This document shows, in pieces, positions 25,199-34,298 of a stretch of 47,325 nucleotides of DNA. Position numbers and translations under genes: made by a program. The notes under the pieces were generated by a model, which made no database searches, was not told the origin of the DNA, and saw nothing but the letters and a program-made list of their open reading frames with translations. This DNA is from Pseudorhodobacter antarcticus (GTDB lineage Bacteria; Pseudomonadota; Alphaproteobacteria; Rhodobacterales; Rhodobacteraceae): the NCBI GenBank assembly GCA_945860375.1, contig CAMAQR010000030.1, positions 1-47,325 of the forward strand. The letters run 5' to 3'. Position 1 is the stretch's first letter; the number at the start of each line of letters is the position of its first letter.

Positions 25199-26266
25199 AT
25201 GCAAAGTGATAGTTTTCGGGTGGGCCTGACGGGCGATTTCATCAACCCCGACGGATCTTTGAAATACCCCTCGTTTGACCTTGAGGCGCTGCGCGCAACT
25301 CCCGGAATCACCATCGATTTTCTGCCGCACAGTGACCCGATCCGTGCGGATATGCTGGAAGACGTCGACGCATTGATCCTCTTGGGGGCACGGTTCACCG
25401 CCGACAGCATTCCGACCCGTGGCCGCCTCAGCGTGGTTGCCCGTTTTGGCGTCGGCTACGATGCCGTCGATGTCGTCGCCTGCACCGCGAAGGACATCGC
25501 AGTCTGCATTACCCCTGACGGCGTGCGCCGCCCGGTCGCGGCCTCGATCCTGACGCTGATTCTGGCGCTGACTGGGCGGTTGGTCATCAAGGATCGCCTG
25601 ACGCGGCAGGGACCTGCCGGATTTGCCCAAGCGCGAACAGATCATTTGGGCATGGGCGTGGTGGGGCGGATCCTCGGTTCCATCGGCATAGGCAATATCG
25701 GCGCCGAAATGTTTCGGTTGGTGCAGCCCTTGGGCATGAAATTCATCGCGCATGACCCCTTTGTCGACCCTGCGGTCGCCACAGAGTTGGGGATCGAACT
25801 GGTCGATCTGGAAACTCTGTTTCGCCGATCTGATGTTTTGGCCGTCAACTGCCCACTTACCCCAGTTACCCATCACTTGGTGAATGCCGACCGGCTCGCC
25901 CTGATGAAGCCAACCTCATACCTGATCAACACTGCCCGCGGCCCAATTGTGGATCAGGCCGCCTTGACCGCAGCCTTGCAAGATCACCGCATCGCCGGCG
26001 CCGGGCTGGATGTGTTTGAACAAGAACCGCCCGATGCCGACGACCCCCTGCTGCAGCTCGACAACGTGATCCTGACGCCGCATGCTTTGTGCTGGACGGA
26101 CCAATGCTTTGCCGGCATTGGCGCTGCCGATGTGGCTGCCGTTCTGTCGGTCTTAGCAGGGCAGCGCCCGGAAGGATTGCTAAACACGTCGGTGCTCGGA
26201 CAGCCGGGCTTCATGGCAAAACTGGAAGGTTATGCAAAGACCGTCCGCCAAGGGCAGCAGCCATGA
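25199..26266 (+). CDS. D-isomer-specific 2-hydroxyacid dehydrogenase (NAD-dependent)
   Basis: About 355 residues of the family containing phosphoglycerate and glyoxylate/hydroxypyruvate dehydrogenases. Features are [13 protein letters not shown] near residue 80, the nucleotide motif [13 protein letters not shown] near 165, [13 protein letters not shown] near 225, the catalytic arginine in [11 protein letters not shown] near 247, the glutamate in [10 protein letters not shown] near 276, and the catalytic histidine in LTPHALCW near 300. I prefer the ATG at 25199; a GTG at 25190 would add three residues. It sits directly after the permease fragment junction, so its promoter may now be a foreign one. 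It overlaps the SDR start (ATGA) and heads the SDR-DhaK-DhaL operon. Confidence 0.86.
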   Translation: MQSDSFRVGLTGDFINPDGSLKYPSFDLEALRATPGITIDFLPHSDPIRADMLEDVDALILLGARFTADSIPTRGRLSVVARFGVGYDAVDVVACTAKDIAVCITPDGVRRPVAASILTLILALTGRLVIKDRLTRQGPAGFAQARTDHLGMGVVGRILGSIGIGNIGAEMFRLVQPLGMKFIAHDPFVDPAVATELGIELVDLETLFRRSDVLAVNCPLTPVTHHLVNADRLALMKPTSYLINTARGPIVDQAALTAALQDHRIAGAGLDVFEQEPPDADDPLLQLDNVILTPHALCWTDQCFAGIGAADVAAVLSVLAGQRPEGLLNTSVLGQPGFMAKLEGYAKTVRQGQQP

Positions 26267-27003
26267 AGGTTGCGCTTGTCACCGGCGCGGGCTCCGGCAT
26301 TGGCCGGGTCGTCGCATCCGCGCTTGGCGCCGATGGGTTCAGCATGGTCCTTGTCGGGCGGCGAATGGACAAGCTGGAAGAGACCGCAGCCCTCATCGGG
26401 ACAGACTGCCTGACCGTCTCGGTTGACATATCTGACGCTACGGACGTCAGGACCCTGTTTTCCCGGATCGAACAGCGATGGGGGAGGTTAGACCTTTTGT
26501 TCAACAACGCAGGCACAGGCGTGCCGGGGAGCGTTTTGCTGGAGGATGTGCAGGCCTCGGACTGGCAAACAGTGGTGGGCACGAACCTTTCCGGAGCGTT
26601 CTTTTGCATTCAGGGCGCGTTTCGCATGATGAAAGCGCAAAGCCCGATGGGGGGGCGGATCATCAACAACGGCTCCATCTCGGCCCATGTTCCGCGCCCG
26701 AATTCCGCACCCTATACCGCCACGAAACACGCAATGACGGGCCTGACCAAATCCGCCGCTTTGGATGGCCGGCAGTACAACATTGCCGTTGGTCAAATCG
26801 ACATAGGCAATGCGGCCTCGGCGATGACCGATGCGATGGTGACCGGCATGCCGCAGGCCAATGGCACGATTGCGCCGGAACCTGTCATCGACGTGGCCAT
26901 CGTTGCCGATGCAGTCCGGCACATGGCCTCACTGCCGCTAGCAGCCAATGTCCAGTTCATGACCATAATGGCAACCAAGATGCCCTTCATCGGCCGCGGC
27001 TGA
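26263..27003 (+). CDS. Short-chain dehydrogenase/reductase (SDR)
   Basis: A 246-residue classical SDR. The cofactor loop is [17 protein letters not shown] at residues 5-21, NNAG lies near 84, and the catalytic triad appears as NNGSIS near 143 and YTATKHAM near 157 (Tyr-x3-Lys). The arginine pair in VGRRMDK near 36 suggests NADP(H) could be used. It is translationally coupled to the 2-hydroxyacid dehydrogenase and followed by DhaK, so an alditol or ketose oxidoreductase function feeding the kinase is likely. Confidence 0.86.
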   Translation: MKVALVTGAGSGIGRVVASALGADGFSMVLVGRRMDKLEETAALIGTDCLTVSVDISDATDVRTLFSRIEQRWGRLDLLFNNAGTGVPGSVLLEDVQASDWQTVVGTNLSGAFFCIQGAFRMMKAQSPMGGRIINNGSISAHVPRPNSAPYTATKHAMTGLTKSAALDGRQYNIAVGQIDIGNAASAMTDAMVTGMPQANGTIAPEPVIDVAIVADAVRHMASLPLAANVQFMTIMATKMPFIGRG

Positions 27004-27034
27004 TGGGCACTCTTCAGTCCTGAGAGGATTGGCG

Positions 27035-28036
27035 ATGAAGAAGCTGCTGAATAGCCCCGATAACTATGCCGACGAGGCGCTGGAAGGAATGTGCCTGGCA
27101 CATCCCGAGTTTTACCAACGGTCGGGGGATACGGGCAGGATCATCCACCGAACTGGTGGGCCGATCAAAGGCCGGGTGGGCATCGTTTCCGGCGGCGGCT
27201 CGGGCCATCTGCCGGTCTTTGCCGGATATGTCGGGCCGGGCCTTCTGGACGCCTGTTCGGTTGGAAATGTATTTGCCGGGCCCAGTGTCGCGGATTGCAT
27301 GGACGCGATGAAGATTGCCGATGGCGGCGCTGGGGTTTTGTGCCTTTACGGCAATTACGGCGGCGACCGGATGAATTTCGACATGGCCGGTGAGGTGCTG
27401 GCGATGGAGGGCCTCGCCTCCACAACCGTTCTGGTCGCAGATGATGTGGCCAGTGCGCCAAGTGCCGAAAGGGACAAACGCCGCGGTGTGGCGGGAATGA
27501 TCTATGCGTTCAAGATTGCCGGGGCGGCAGCGGCGGCGGGCGGCGATCTTGCAACTGTGACCGCTATTGCCCAGAAAGCCGCTAACGCCTGTCGCTCAAT
27601 CGGGGTCGCCCTAACGCCCTGCACCGTCCCTGAAGCAGGCAAACCCACCTTCGAGATTGCAGAAGATGAGCTGGAAATGGGCATGGGCATTCACGGTGAA
27701 CCCGGCATATGGCGTGGCAAACTTCGGCCAGCGGATGAGATTGCGGCGGAGATGTTGCAGCGGGTGTCTGTCGAGCTGGATTTGGGTAAGGGTGATCGGG
27801 TCTCGGTGCTGGTGAACTCGCTGGGGGCCACCCCGCATGAAGAGCTTTTTATCCTTTATCGGCACATCGCCAACGCCCTGGCTGCGAAAACTGTCTCAAT
27901 CATAATGCCGCTGGTCGGTCGTTACGCCACATCAATGGAGATGACGGGCGCCTCTCTATCGCTAATCAAACTTGACCCAGAACTGGAGCAGCATCTGAAA
28001 GCGCCCGCGCGTTGTGCGTTCTGGAGCGTTGCATGA
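27035..28036 (+). CDS. dhaK: Dihydroxyacetone kinase subunit DhaK-like (ketose-binding subunit)
   Basis: A 333-residue DhaK. It shows the family opening MKKLLNSPDNYADEALEGM, the glycine-rich GIVSGGGSGHLP near residue 50, LCLYGNYGGDRMNFDMA near 103, VADDVASAP near 135 and the substrate-anchoring histidine in GMGIHGEPG near 218, which forms a hemiaminal with the ketone in known DhaK. GAGAGGA precedes the ATG at 27035; an upstream TTG could add two residues. The downstream dhaL overlaps by four bases. No DhaM phosphocarrier is in the window, so the pair may be ATP-dependent, and the substrate may be another small ketose such as erythrulose. Confidence 0.87.
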   Translation: MKKLLNSPDNYADEALEGMCLAHPEFYQRSGDTGRIIHRTGGPIKGRVGIVSGGGSGHLPVFAGYVGPGLLDACSVGNVFAGPSVADCMDAMKIADGGAGVLCLYGNYGGDRMNFDMAGEVLAMEGLASTTVLVADDVASAPSAERDKRRGVAGMIYAFKIAGAAAAAGGDLATVTAIAQKAANACRSIGVALTPCTVPEAGKPTFEIAEDELEMGMGIHGEPGIWRGKLRPADEIAAEMLQRVSVELDLGKGDRVSVLVNSLGATPHEELFILYRHIANALAAKTVSIIMPLVGRYATSMEMTGASLSLIKLDPELEQHLKAPARCAFWSVA

Positions 28037-28635
28037 GTTGGACCGCAGACGACATCGAAACCTGGCTCGGAAATTGTGCTGATCGCATGACGCAAGCGGC
28101 GCTCGAGTTGAACACGCTCGACGGCCAACTTGGCGACGGCGATCTGGGTGCGACCTCGCAAAAATGCGCTGCGTTGATGAAGGCAGGTCTTTCGGGGACC
28201 GCCGCGCTTCCGTCGGATGCGTTCAAGACGGCAGCGAGCGCATGTGCGCGGGCTTCGGGTTCCAGCTTTGGCACGCTTCTCGCGGTCGCCCTCTTGGTGC
28301 TGGCGCAGGAAACTGCAGGAAAGCCAACCCTTCTGGTGCAAGACATAGCACCGTTGCTTGAGAAGATCATCGCCGCCCTGATGCTTAGGGGCCGCAGCAA
28401 GCTTGGTGACAAGACCGCCTTGGATTCCCTGGAGGCGATCCGGCTTGCTGTGTCCAACCTGCAGGATGCAGAAGACTTGCAGCTAATTTGTTCTACTGCC
28501 GCTGAAGCCGCCATTGAAGACTTCCGAATGCGCCCGAACATGATCGGGCGAGCCAGGATGTTCGCCGAAAAATCGGTTGGCCTTGCCGATCCCGGCATGG
28601 TCGCGGTCGCGCGCATTGTTGGCAGAGCGTCGTGA
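28033..28635 (+). CDS. dhaL: Dihydroxyacetone kinase subunit DhaL-like (nucleotide-binding subunit)
   Basis: A 200-residue DhaL. Magnesium-binding aspartates are kept in LDGQLGDGDLG near residue 30, where the usual histidine of the DGDHG motif is leucine. Other motifs are ASGSSFGTLLAVAL near 76, RSKLGDKTALDSLEAI near 120 and IGRARMFAEKSVGLADPG near 175. Length matches the separate-subunit form. The DGDLG change is a visible oddity whose effect is unknown. It ends four bases into the IolE remnant frame. Confidence 0.85.
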   Translation: MSWTADDIETWLGNCADRMTQAALELNTLDGQLGDGDLGATSQKCAALMKAGLSGTAALPSDAFKTAASACARASGSSFGTLLAVALLVLAQETAGKPTLLVQDIAPLLEKIIAALMLRGRSKLGDKTALDSLEAIRLAVSNLQDAEDLQLICSTAAEAAIEDFRMRPNMIGRARMFAEKSVGLADPGMVAVARIVGRAS

Positions 28636-28940
28636 AGGTCTGCCCAGGATCTCATCAACGGCAGAGCGAAGGCATCCGCCGCACCGTGGTGGATGGGCTG
28701 GACCGCAACCGCGAAAGCTTTCTTGATGCGGTGGTAAAAGGGGCCTTCACGGTGCCGGGCGACGGCTCCCTCGACTTCGAAGCGATCGTCAGGGCGCTTG
28801 CCGCCAAGGGCTATGAGGGCTGGTTTATGGTCGAAGCGGAACAGTACCCGAAGGTCTCGCCCCCGCTGGCAATGGCACAGAAGGGGCACAAGGAATTGCT
28901 GCGGGTGATGGCCGCAGCTGGGTATGAGGTGACGCAATGA
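28632..28940 (+). pseudogene. C-terminal fragment of an IolE-type sugar isomerase/dehydratase
   Basis: The 102-codon frame reads SFLDAVVKGAFTVPGDGSLD, then [20 protein letters not shown] and [20 protein letters not shown]. This is the C-terminal third of 2-keto-myo-inositol dehydratase (IolE) or a close xylose-isomerase-like TIM-barrel relative. Homology begins near 28670; the preceding codons (MKVCPGSHQRQSEG) look unrelated, and the N-terminal two-thirds of about 300 residues are absent. The start codon overlapping dhaL is probably fortuitous. Its end is still coupled to the next SDR, so that SDR came from an inositol-type operon and the junction with dhaL is a deletion or recombination scar. 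Confidence 0.75.
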
Positions 28941-29752
28941 ACAGGATCGACGGAAAGATAGCCCTGGTAACTGGTGGCACGCAGGGTCTTGGCGCTGCCA
29001 TCGCCCGCACCTTCGCCCGGGCCGGGGCGGCCGGGATAGCCATCGTCGGCCGTGGTGCCGACAAAGGCCGCAAGGTCGCCGCCGCCATCGAGGCCGAAAC
29101 GCAGGTGCCCGTGCAGGTCATCGCGGCCGACCTCGGGTCCATCGACGACGTCCGCCGCATCGTGCCCGAGGCGGATGCCCGCTTTGGGCGGGTTGATATC
29201 CTAGTGAACGCGGCCGGCCTGACGGACCGCGGCAACCTTTTGAACACGACGCCCGAGCTGTTCGATCGCATGTTCGCCGTCAACGTCCGTGCACCGTTCT
29301 TTCTGATGCAGGATGCGGTCAAGGTGATGGAGCGTGTTGGAGCCGAGGGGCGGATCGTCAACATCGGCTCGACTTCGCAGAACGCAGGCCAGCCGTTCAT
29401 CGCACCCTATTGCGCCTCGAAGGCGGCGCTGGCCACGCTGACCCGCAACTCCGGCTATGCGCTGATGCGCAACCGCATCCATGTGAACCAGCTGGACATC
29501 GGCTGGATGGCCTCGGACCATGAGCGCGAGTTGCAACTGGCTGAATCCGGCGATCCCGACTGGGAGAAGAAGGCTGTCGCCGGTCTTCCCTTCGGCCGGT
29601 TGCTCGACCCCGAGGAAGTCGCCCGCGCGGTCCTGTGGATGTCGTCGGACGACAGCGGCATGCTGACGGGAGCCGTGATCCACTTCGACCAGTCCGTCTG
29701 GGGCGGTTATGACGGGCAAGCCCCGTCGCCTGCGGCAAAGCTCACGGCCTAG
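28937..29752 (+). CDS. Short-chain dehydrogenase/reductase, inositol-cluster type
   Basis: A 271-residue SDR. It has [20 protein letters not shown] at residues 9-28, [12 protein letters not shown] near 90, the catalytic serine in [11 protein letters not shown] near 140, and Tyr/Lys in [12 protein letters not shown] near 155. The C-terminal [18 protein letters not shown] is a distinctive tail. It overlaps the IolE remnant by four bases, so it was probably an inositol or related cyclitol dehydrogenase gene. With iolE broken, the pathway step it once served may be incomplete here. Confidence 0.83.
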   Translation: MNRIDGKIALVTGGTQGLGAAIARTFARAGAAGIAIVGRGADKGRKVAAAIEAETQVPVQVIAADLGSIDDVRRIVPEADARFGRVDILVNAAGLTDRGNLLNTTPELFDRMFAVNVRAPFFLMQDAVKVMERVGAEGRIVNIGSTSQNAGQPFIAPYCASKAALATLTRNSGYALMRNRIHVNQLDIGWMASDHERELQLAESGDPDWEKKAVAGLPFGRLLDPEEVARAVLWMSSDDSGMLTGAVIHFDQSVWGGYDGQAPSPAAKLTA

Positions 29753-30101
29753 CCAGTGACCGTCTCCTGGTAGTCCACCGAACAATTGCAAGCGACCGCC
29801 GCTGCCGTGGCCCCCATGTTCATGAACAACCGGGCCCAAAGGAACAGCTTGCCGGCTGGCAAGTCCGCTGTGATCTCCTGCTCGAACAGGAGGAGACCGG
29901 CCATGGCCAAGGTAGAGCATACTTCGGATGCCCGTGTCTGGTAGGCATCGACATTTCCAAACACCGGCATGAGGTGCTGATCGCCGTGCAGGCGAAGACT
30001 GCGAATCTAGCTGGACGACCGCATCACGTTTGGACGAGGGGGTTGAGAACTTTTTCCAAACCCCCTACCGATATTTGAAATACATAGAGCAGGTCGCCCG
30101 A
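29753..30101 (+). other. Intergenic region with an IS110 remnant and the lysR leader
   Basis: This 349-base gap separates the SDR from lysR. Its first 150 bases show nothing recognisable. Positions 29903-30010 resemble the start of an IS110 transposase (separate entry). The last 70 bases form the leader of lysR; an in-frame TTG at 30030 would extend LysR by 24 residues that do not look like the family. Confidence 0.5.
29903..30010 (+). mobile_element. IS110-family transposase N-terminal remnant, frameshifted
   Basis: An ATG at 29903 gives MAKVEHTSDARVW then a stop. In an adjacent frame the DNA continues VGIDISKHRHEVLIAVQAKT. VGIDISK followed by a short segment ending in V is the hallmark of the IS110 DEDD transposase start. 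Nothing after about residue 35 is recognisable, so it is a dead fragment. Confidence 0.6.
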
Positions 30102-31049
30102 ATGTTGAGCAATCTTTCTGAAGGCGACATCAGGCTTCTAAAGGTTTTCGCGAAGGTGGTCGACGCTGGTGGTTTTTCGGCCGCGCAGATCGACTTGAAC
30201 ATCAGCCAATCGACGATCAGCACCCACATGTCCTCGTTGGAACAGCGGCTGGGGATGCGACTTTGCGAACGTGGACGTTCCGGGTTCCGGCTGACCGAAC
30301 GCGGGCAGCTAATCTATCAGGCCAGCCAGCGCCTTTTCATGGCGCTGGATGAATTTCGCACAGATGCGGGTGCGGCACGGAACTGCCTGACCGGCAACCT
30401 TTTGGTTGGCATCGTCGACAGCCTGATCACCAATCCGGTCTGCGGGCTGCACCGGGCGATTGCAGCCTTCAATGATGTGGCTCCCGAGGTTCAGATCACC
30501 ATCCGCGTTACCTCGCCCTCTGAGATCGAGCGGGTGGTGCTGGAGGGCAGTTGTGATCTGGGTCTTGGCACCTGCGGTGAGCATTCGCCCTATTTGGAAT
30601 ACGAGAACATCTTTGAAGAGCGGCAGGTTCTTTATTGTGGCCGAGGACATGACTTGTTTGCACGCCACCTTGACGTTGCCATGACAGAGTTGAAAGACCA
30701 TCAGTTCGTGCGCCGCGCCTATGCCTCCCCCGACCAGTTGCCCGGCATTAAGCTGGGCTCGACAGCGGTGGCCGATCTGATGGAGGGGGTCGCGGCCTTC
30801 ATCCTGTCTGGCCGCTATCTCGGCTTTCTGCCAGCGCATCTTGGCCAGCAGTGGATGGCACAAGATATGATGCGGCCGCTTCTGGACAGTGCTTTGGGCT
30901 ATCCCAACCCGGTTTATATTGCGACCCGCAAGACTGAAACCAATAAGCCGATCCTGTCGGTGTTTCTGAAAGAACTGCGGCTGGCGCATGGGGCGCAACC
31001 CGAAGTTATCGCAGGTAAGCGCCGGATTCGGCTGCCGAAAGTGATTTAA
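30102..31049 (+). CDS. LysR-family transcriptional regulator
   Basis: A 315-residue LysR regulator. The N-terminal helix-turn-helix is IRLLKVFAKVVDAGGFSAAQ, then LNISQSTISTHMSSLEQRLG and LCERGRSGFRLTERG. The effector domain follows from about residue 95. I choose the ATG at 30102, which puts the DNA-binding domain at the usual position, over an in-frame TTG 72 bases upstream. It is convergent with the amino-acid importer operon and close to the guanidino-compound genes, so it probably responds to arginine or a derivative. That is inference from position only. Confidence 0.86.
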   Translation: MLSNLSEGDIRLLKVFAKVVDAGGFSAAQIDLNISQSTISTHMSSLEQRLGMRLCERGRSGFRLTERGQLIYQASQRLFMALDEFRTDAGAARNCLTGNLLVGIVDSLITNPVCGLHRAIAAFNDVAPEVQITIRVTSPSEIERVVLEGSCDLGLGTCGEHSPYLEYENIFEERQVLYCGRGHDLFARHLDVAMTELKDHQFVRRAYASPDQLPGIKLGSTAVADLMEGVAAFILSGRYLGFLPAHLGQQWMAQDMMRPLLDSALGYPNPVYIATRKTETNKPILSVFLKELRLAHGAQPEVIAGKRRIRLPKVI

Positions 31050-31069
31050 GTTTGGCTAGGCCGCGCGGG

Positions 31070-31819
31070 TCAGTGTTTTAGCACCTGATTTAGAAACAGT
31101 TGGGTGCGTTCGCTTTTAGGGTTTGAAAAGAATTCCTCTGGCGGGGCGATCTCTACGATTTGCCCGTGATCCATAAAGATCACCTTATCAGCGACAGTCT
31201 TGGCAAAGCCCATCTCATGCGTCACGCAGATCATCGTCATGTGGTCTTCGGCCAGTTCAACCATCACATCCAACACCTCTTTGATCATCTCAGGGTCAAG
31301 CGCAGAGGTCGGCTCGTCAAACAGTATGATCTGCGGCTCCATGCACAACGCGCGGGCGATGGCAACGCGCTGTTGTTGGCCGCCAGAAAGCTGGCTCGGA
31401 AATTTATGCGCCTGTTCAGCGATCCGCACGCGTTTCAGATAGACCATCGCGCGCTCTTCGGCCTCGGCCCGCGATTGTTTGCGCACTCGGCGCGGCGCCA
31501 GCGTCAGGTTGTCCAAAATGCTCAGATGCGGGAACAGGTTGAACTGCTGGAACACCATGCCGACCTCACGCCGCACATGGTCGACATTCTTGCTTTCGGC
31601 GGTCAACTCAACGCCCTCGACAAGAATCTGGCCTTTCTGATGTTCTTCCAACCGGTTGATGCAGCGGATCACGGTGGATTTCCCCGACCCAGACGGTCCG
31701 CAAATCACCACGCGCTCGCCCTTGGTCACGGTCAGTGAGATGTCTTTCAGAACCTGAAACTGGCCATACCATTTGTCGACATGGCGCAGTTCGATCATCG
31801 TTTCAGTGGTGCTGGCCAT
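31070..31819 (-). CDS. Amino-acid ABC transporter ATP-binding protein (GlnQ/HisP family)
   Basis: About 249 residues. Walker A is [19 protein letters not shown] near residue 40, the Q-loop region [19 protein letters not shown] near 90, the signature [20 protein letters not shown] near 145, Walker [15 protein letters not shown] near 167, and the switch histidine in [12 protein letters not shown] start at the ATG at 31819, since the longer frame overlaps the permease end and adds unlikely residues. It is the last gene of a four-gene minus-strand operon (binding protein, two permeases, ATPase), typical of polar amino-acid importers. Confidence 0.92.
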   Translation of the reverse strand: MASTTETMIELRHVDKWYGQFQVLKDISLTVTKGERVVICGPSGSGKSTVIRCINRLEEHQKGQILVEGVELTAESKNVDHVRREVGMVFQQFNLFPHLSILDNLTLAPRRVRKQSRAEAEERAMVYLKRVRIAEQAHKFPSQLSGGQQQRVAIARALCMEPQIILFDEPTSALDPEMIKEVLDVMVELAEDHMTMICVTHEMGFAKTVADKVIFMDHGQIVEIAPPEEFFSNPKSERTQLFLNQVLKH

Positions 31820-31832
31820 GGCGGAACTCCGG

Positions 31833-32483
31833 TTAGCGCGTGACCCGCAACCGACGTTCCAGCACACGGGAACCAAGGGTCAGTGGGTAGCAGATGGCAA
31901 AGTAAATCAGGGCGACAAGGCCGTAGATAATCAGCGGCTTGAAGGTCGCATTGGCGACGATCTGGCCCGAGCGGGTCAATTCGTCAAAGCCCACGATTGA
32001 GGCAAGCGCGGTGCTTTTCACAAGTTGCACCAGAAAGCCAACGGTCGGCGGGATCGCGATCTTCAGCGCCTGCGGCAAGATGACATAGCGCATCCTGGCG
32101 GTGAAATTCATCCCCAGACTGGCGCTCGCGTCCCATTGACCGCGCGGGATGGCATCGACGCAGCCGCGCCAAATCTCGGCCAGAAACGCGCTGGCATACA
32201 GCGTCAGCGCAACACCTGCGGCGATCAGCGGCGAGACTTCGACTCCCAGCAAGGGCAGGCCGAAGAAAACCAGAAACAGTTGCAGCAGCAAGGGTATGCC
32301 TTGCAGCAGTTGAATGTAGATCGTGGTGGCCCGACCTCCAACTTTTGGCGCGCCATAGCGCCAAAGAAGTAGCAGGGTCGCGCCGATGCCACCGCCAACA
32401 AAGGCAATCAGCGACAACAGCAATGTCCAGCGCGCGGCCAGCAGCAGGTAGGGGATGATATCGCTGAGGGACAGGGTGATCAT
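31833..32483 (-). CDS. Amino-acid ABC transporter permease 2 (HisM/GlnP family)
   Basis: A 216-residue inner-membrane permease with several hydrophobic helices. Typical blocks are [20 protein letters not shown] near residue 55 (the usual R-G-T-P segment appears as QGIPLL) and [20 protein letters not shown], the EAA-like loop, near 140, then [20 protein letters not shown]. Its start overlaps the stop of the other permease by four bases. The two permeases form a heterodimer in this transporter class. Confidence 0.9.
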   Translation of the reverse strand: MITLSLSDIIPYLLLAARWTLLLSLIAFVGGGIGATLLLLWRYGAPKVGGRATTIYIQLLQGIPLLLQLFLVFFGLPLLGVEVSPLIAAGVALTLYASAFLAEIWRGCVDAIPRGQWDASASLGMNFTARMRYVILPQALKIAIPPTVGFLVQLVKSTALASIVGFDELTRSGQIVANATFKPLIIYGLVALIYFAICYPLTLGSRVLERRLRVTR

Positions 32484-33148
32484 ACGCGTTGCCCCACAAA
32501 GTACCGCCGCCCGGCGAGGTTGAACAGCCAGCGCAACACCAGTGCCATGCCAAGATAAATCAGGGTGACGATGAAATAGGTCTCAAAGGCGCGATAGGTG
32601 CGCGATTGGATCAAGTCAGCCACATGGGTCAGGTCGATCACGGCGATTTGGCTGACCACGGCGGATTCCAGCATGGTGATGACAATCTGGCTTACCAGCG
32701 CCGGGTAAACCACTGCTACCGCCTGCGGCAGGGTGACATATATGAACACCGACAGCGACGACAGGCCCAGCGAAAGCCCCGCCTCGCGCTGGCCGGGGGG
32801 GACGGCTTCCAGCCCGGCCCGCATGATTTCAATGCCGTAAGCGGTCAGGTTGATGGTCATCGCAAGCGCCGCCGCCGTCAGCGCAGTCAGCTTGATGCCA
32901 ATGCTCGGCAGGCCGAAGAAGATGAAGAACAACTGCACGATGAACGGCGTGTTGCGGATCAGCTCGACATACGCGCCCACCACACTTTGCGCCCAGACCG
33001 GGCCCCAGCGCCGGGTGGTAGCGCCACCTATGCTCAGCGCCATGCCAAGTGTAGCGGCAATCGCGGTCAGCGCTAAGGTCAGGCCTGCCCCTTCAAGGAG
33101 CAGGCCCATGCTGGCCGTGATCGCGCTGAAATCCAGCTCGTAGCCCAT
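32480..33148 (-). CDS. Amino-acid ABC transporter permease 1 (HisQ/ArtQ family)
   Basis: A 222-residue permease. It shows VVGAYVELIRNTPFIVQLFF near residue 58 (canonical R-N-T-P-F) and EAVPPGQREAGLSLGLSS near 112, leading to VTLPQAVAVVYPALVSQI. Length and pattern fit the polar amino-acid uptake family. The gene is seven bases downstream of the binding-protein stop. Confidence 0.9.
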   Translation of the reverse strand: MGYELDFSAITASMGLLLEGAGLTLALTAIAATLGMALSIGGATTRRWGPVWAQSVVGAYVELIRNTPFIVQLFFIFFGLPSIGIKLTALTAAALAMTINLTAYGIEIMRAGLEAVPPGQREAGLSLGLSSLSVFIYVTLPQAVAVVYPALVSQIVITMLESAVVSQIAVIDLTHVADLIQSRTYRAFETYFIVTLIYLGMALVLRWLFNLAGRRYFVGQRV

Positions 33149-33155
33149 GTTCGGA

Positions 33156-33944
33156 TCAGAAGTCTTTGGCCAAGGGCTGCTTGAGCCATTTCATCGCAAC
33201 ATCGTTCAGGCTGCCATCGGCCTTCATCGCCGCAATCGCCTTGTCCAGCGCGTCTTTCAACGCGGTTTCGCCCTTCTTCACTGCCATCTGGCTGGGCGAG
33301 GACAACAGCTGGAACTTCTCAACCGGTTCAATCGCCGGGTTCTGTGCAAGGATCGTGGCGCCGACATCGTTGCCCACCACCATCAACTGCGCTTGGCCTG
33401 CAAGGAAGGCCGAGATCACGCCGCTGTAGTCGGCATAGCGTTGAATATCGGCATCGGCGGGCGCGATCTTGGTGACTTCGGTATCTTCCAGCGTACCTTT
33501 GTTCACGGCGATGGTTTTGCCGGAAAGGCCCGCTGCATCTTTCACGTCCAGCTCTTTCGGACCCATGACCACGATGTAATAGGGCGCATAGGGGGCTGCG
33601 AAATCAACCACTTGTGCACGTTCGTCGCTGAAGCCGATCGACAACAGCACATCGACCTTGCCCTCGGTCAGAAACGGGATGCGGTTTTGCCCGGTGATGG
33701 CGACCAGTTCGACCTTCACGCCCAAAGCGGCGGCCAGTTTGTCGGCTACTTCGGTATCATAGCCTTCTATCTTCATGCTGGTGTTCAGCGAGGCGAAGGG
33801 CGGGAAATCCTGAAAGATGCCAACTTTCAGCACGCCAGCTTTGGTCACGTCTTCCAGTGCGTCGGCAAAGGCCGGGGCGAAAGCCCCTGTGAGCAATACG
33901 GTGGCAAGCGCAAGGGTGGCACGGCGGGTAAGGGTATAGGGCAT
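33156..33944 (-). CDS. Amino-acid ABC transporter substrate-binding protein
   Basis: A 262-residue periplasmic binding protein of family 3. A signal peptide (TRRATLALATVLLTGAFAPA) is followed by mature sequence from about ADALEDV. The core shows KVGIFQDFPPFASLNTS near residue 42, GYDTEVADKLAAALGVKVEL near 65, KVDVLLSIGFSDERAQ near 95 and DFAAPYAPYYIVV. CAGGAG lies just before the ATG. The specificity is not readable, but the divergent guanidinobutyrase/AruI-like genes make arginine or a guanidino compound likely. Confidence 0.9.
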   Translation of the reverse strand: MPYTLTRRATLALATVLLTGAFAPAFADALEDVTKAGVLKVGIFQDFPPFASLNTSMKIEGYDTEVADKLAAALGVKVELVAITGQNRIPFLTEGKVDVLLSIGFSDERAQVVDFAAPYAPYYIVVMGPKELDVKDAAGLSGKTIAVNKGTLEDTEVTKIAPADADIQRYADYSGVISAFLAGQAQLMVVGNDVGATILAQNPAIEPVEKFQLLSSPSQMAVKKGETALKDALDKAIAAMKADGSLNDVAMKWLKQPLAKDF

Positions 33945-34298
33945 GTGTTTCTCCTGAATGTTGGGGTCGGCTGGCGGGCTTTGTGCTTCTTATTCTGGCC
34001 TCAGTGACAATGGTTTGGGGGGATCGTTCAATAGCGATGAGCCGAAACTCAGTTTGGCGTTGGTCGATGTATGCGATTGGCACAAGTTTGATATGCCGGA
34101 AGCGATATCAGCCCGGTCTGCTGCTTATCTTGTCAGACAAAGCACGGCGTTGTCACAAGGCATTCGTCACCCGCCGAACTTCCGAGCAAGGTACATTCAA
34201 ATTGACGGGCATCAATGCGAACTTCTGATCTCTGACGTGTTTCGCTTGGGCGCACTTGGCTAGACCTCGAGCAGCATCACACCGACAGGGGCAAGCCG
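33945..34298 (+). promoter_or_regulatory. Divergent promoter region of the importer and ureohydrolase operons, 354 bp
   Basis: No credible gene lies here; a frame of about 100 codons on the plus strand has no family character and is A+T-biased noise. Two operons diverge from this gap, so it must hold both promoters and probably the LysR site. I could not identify a specific T-N11-A palindrome with confidence. Confidence 0.5.

Noticed and set aside
24985..25209. A 74-residue small membrane protein
   Set aside because: The sequence is the start of an RbsC-type permease cut off before its conserved motif, directly following an ATPase tail; a truncated gene explains it better.
33958..34263. A 101-residue frame between the divergent operons
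   Set aside because: No recognisable domain, poor start context, and it fills the space where both promoters must be.
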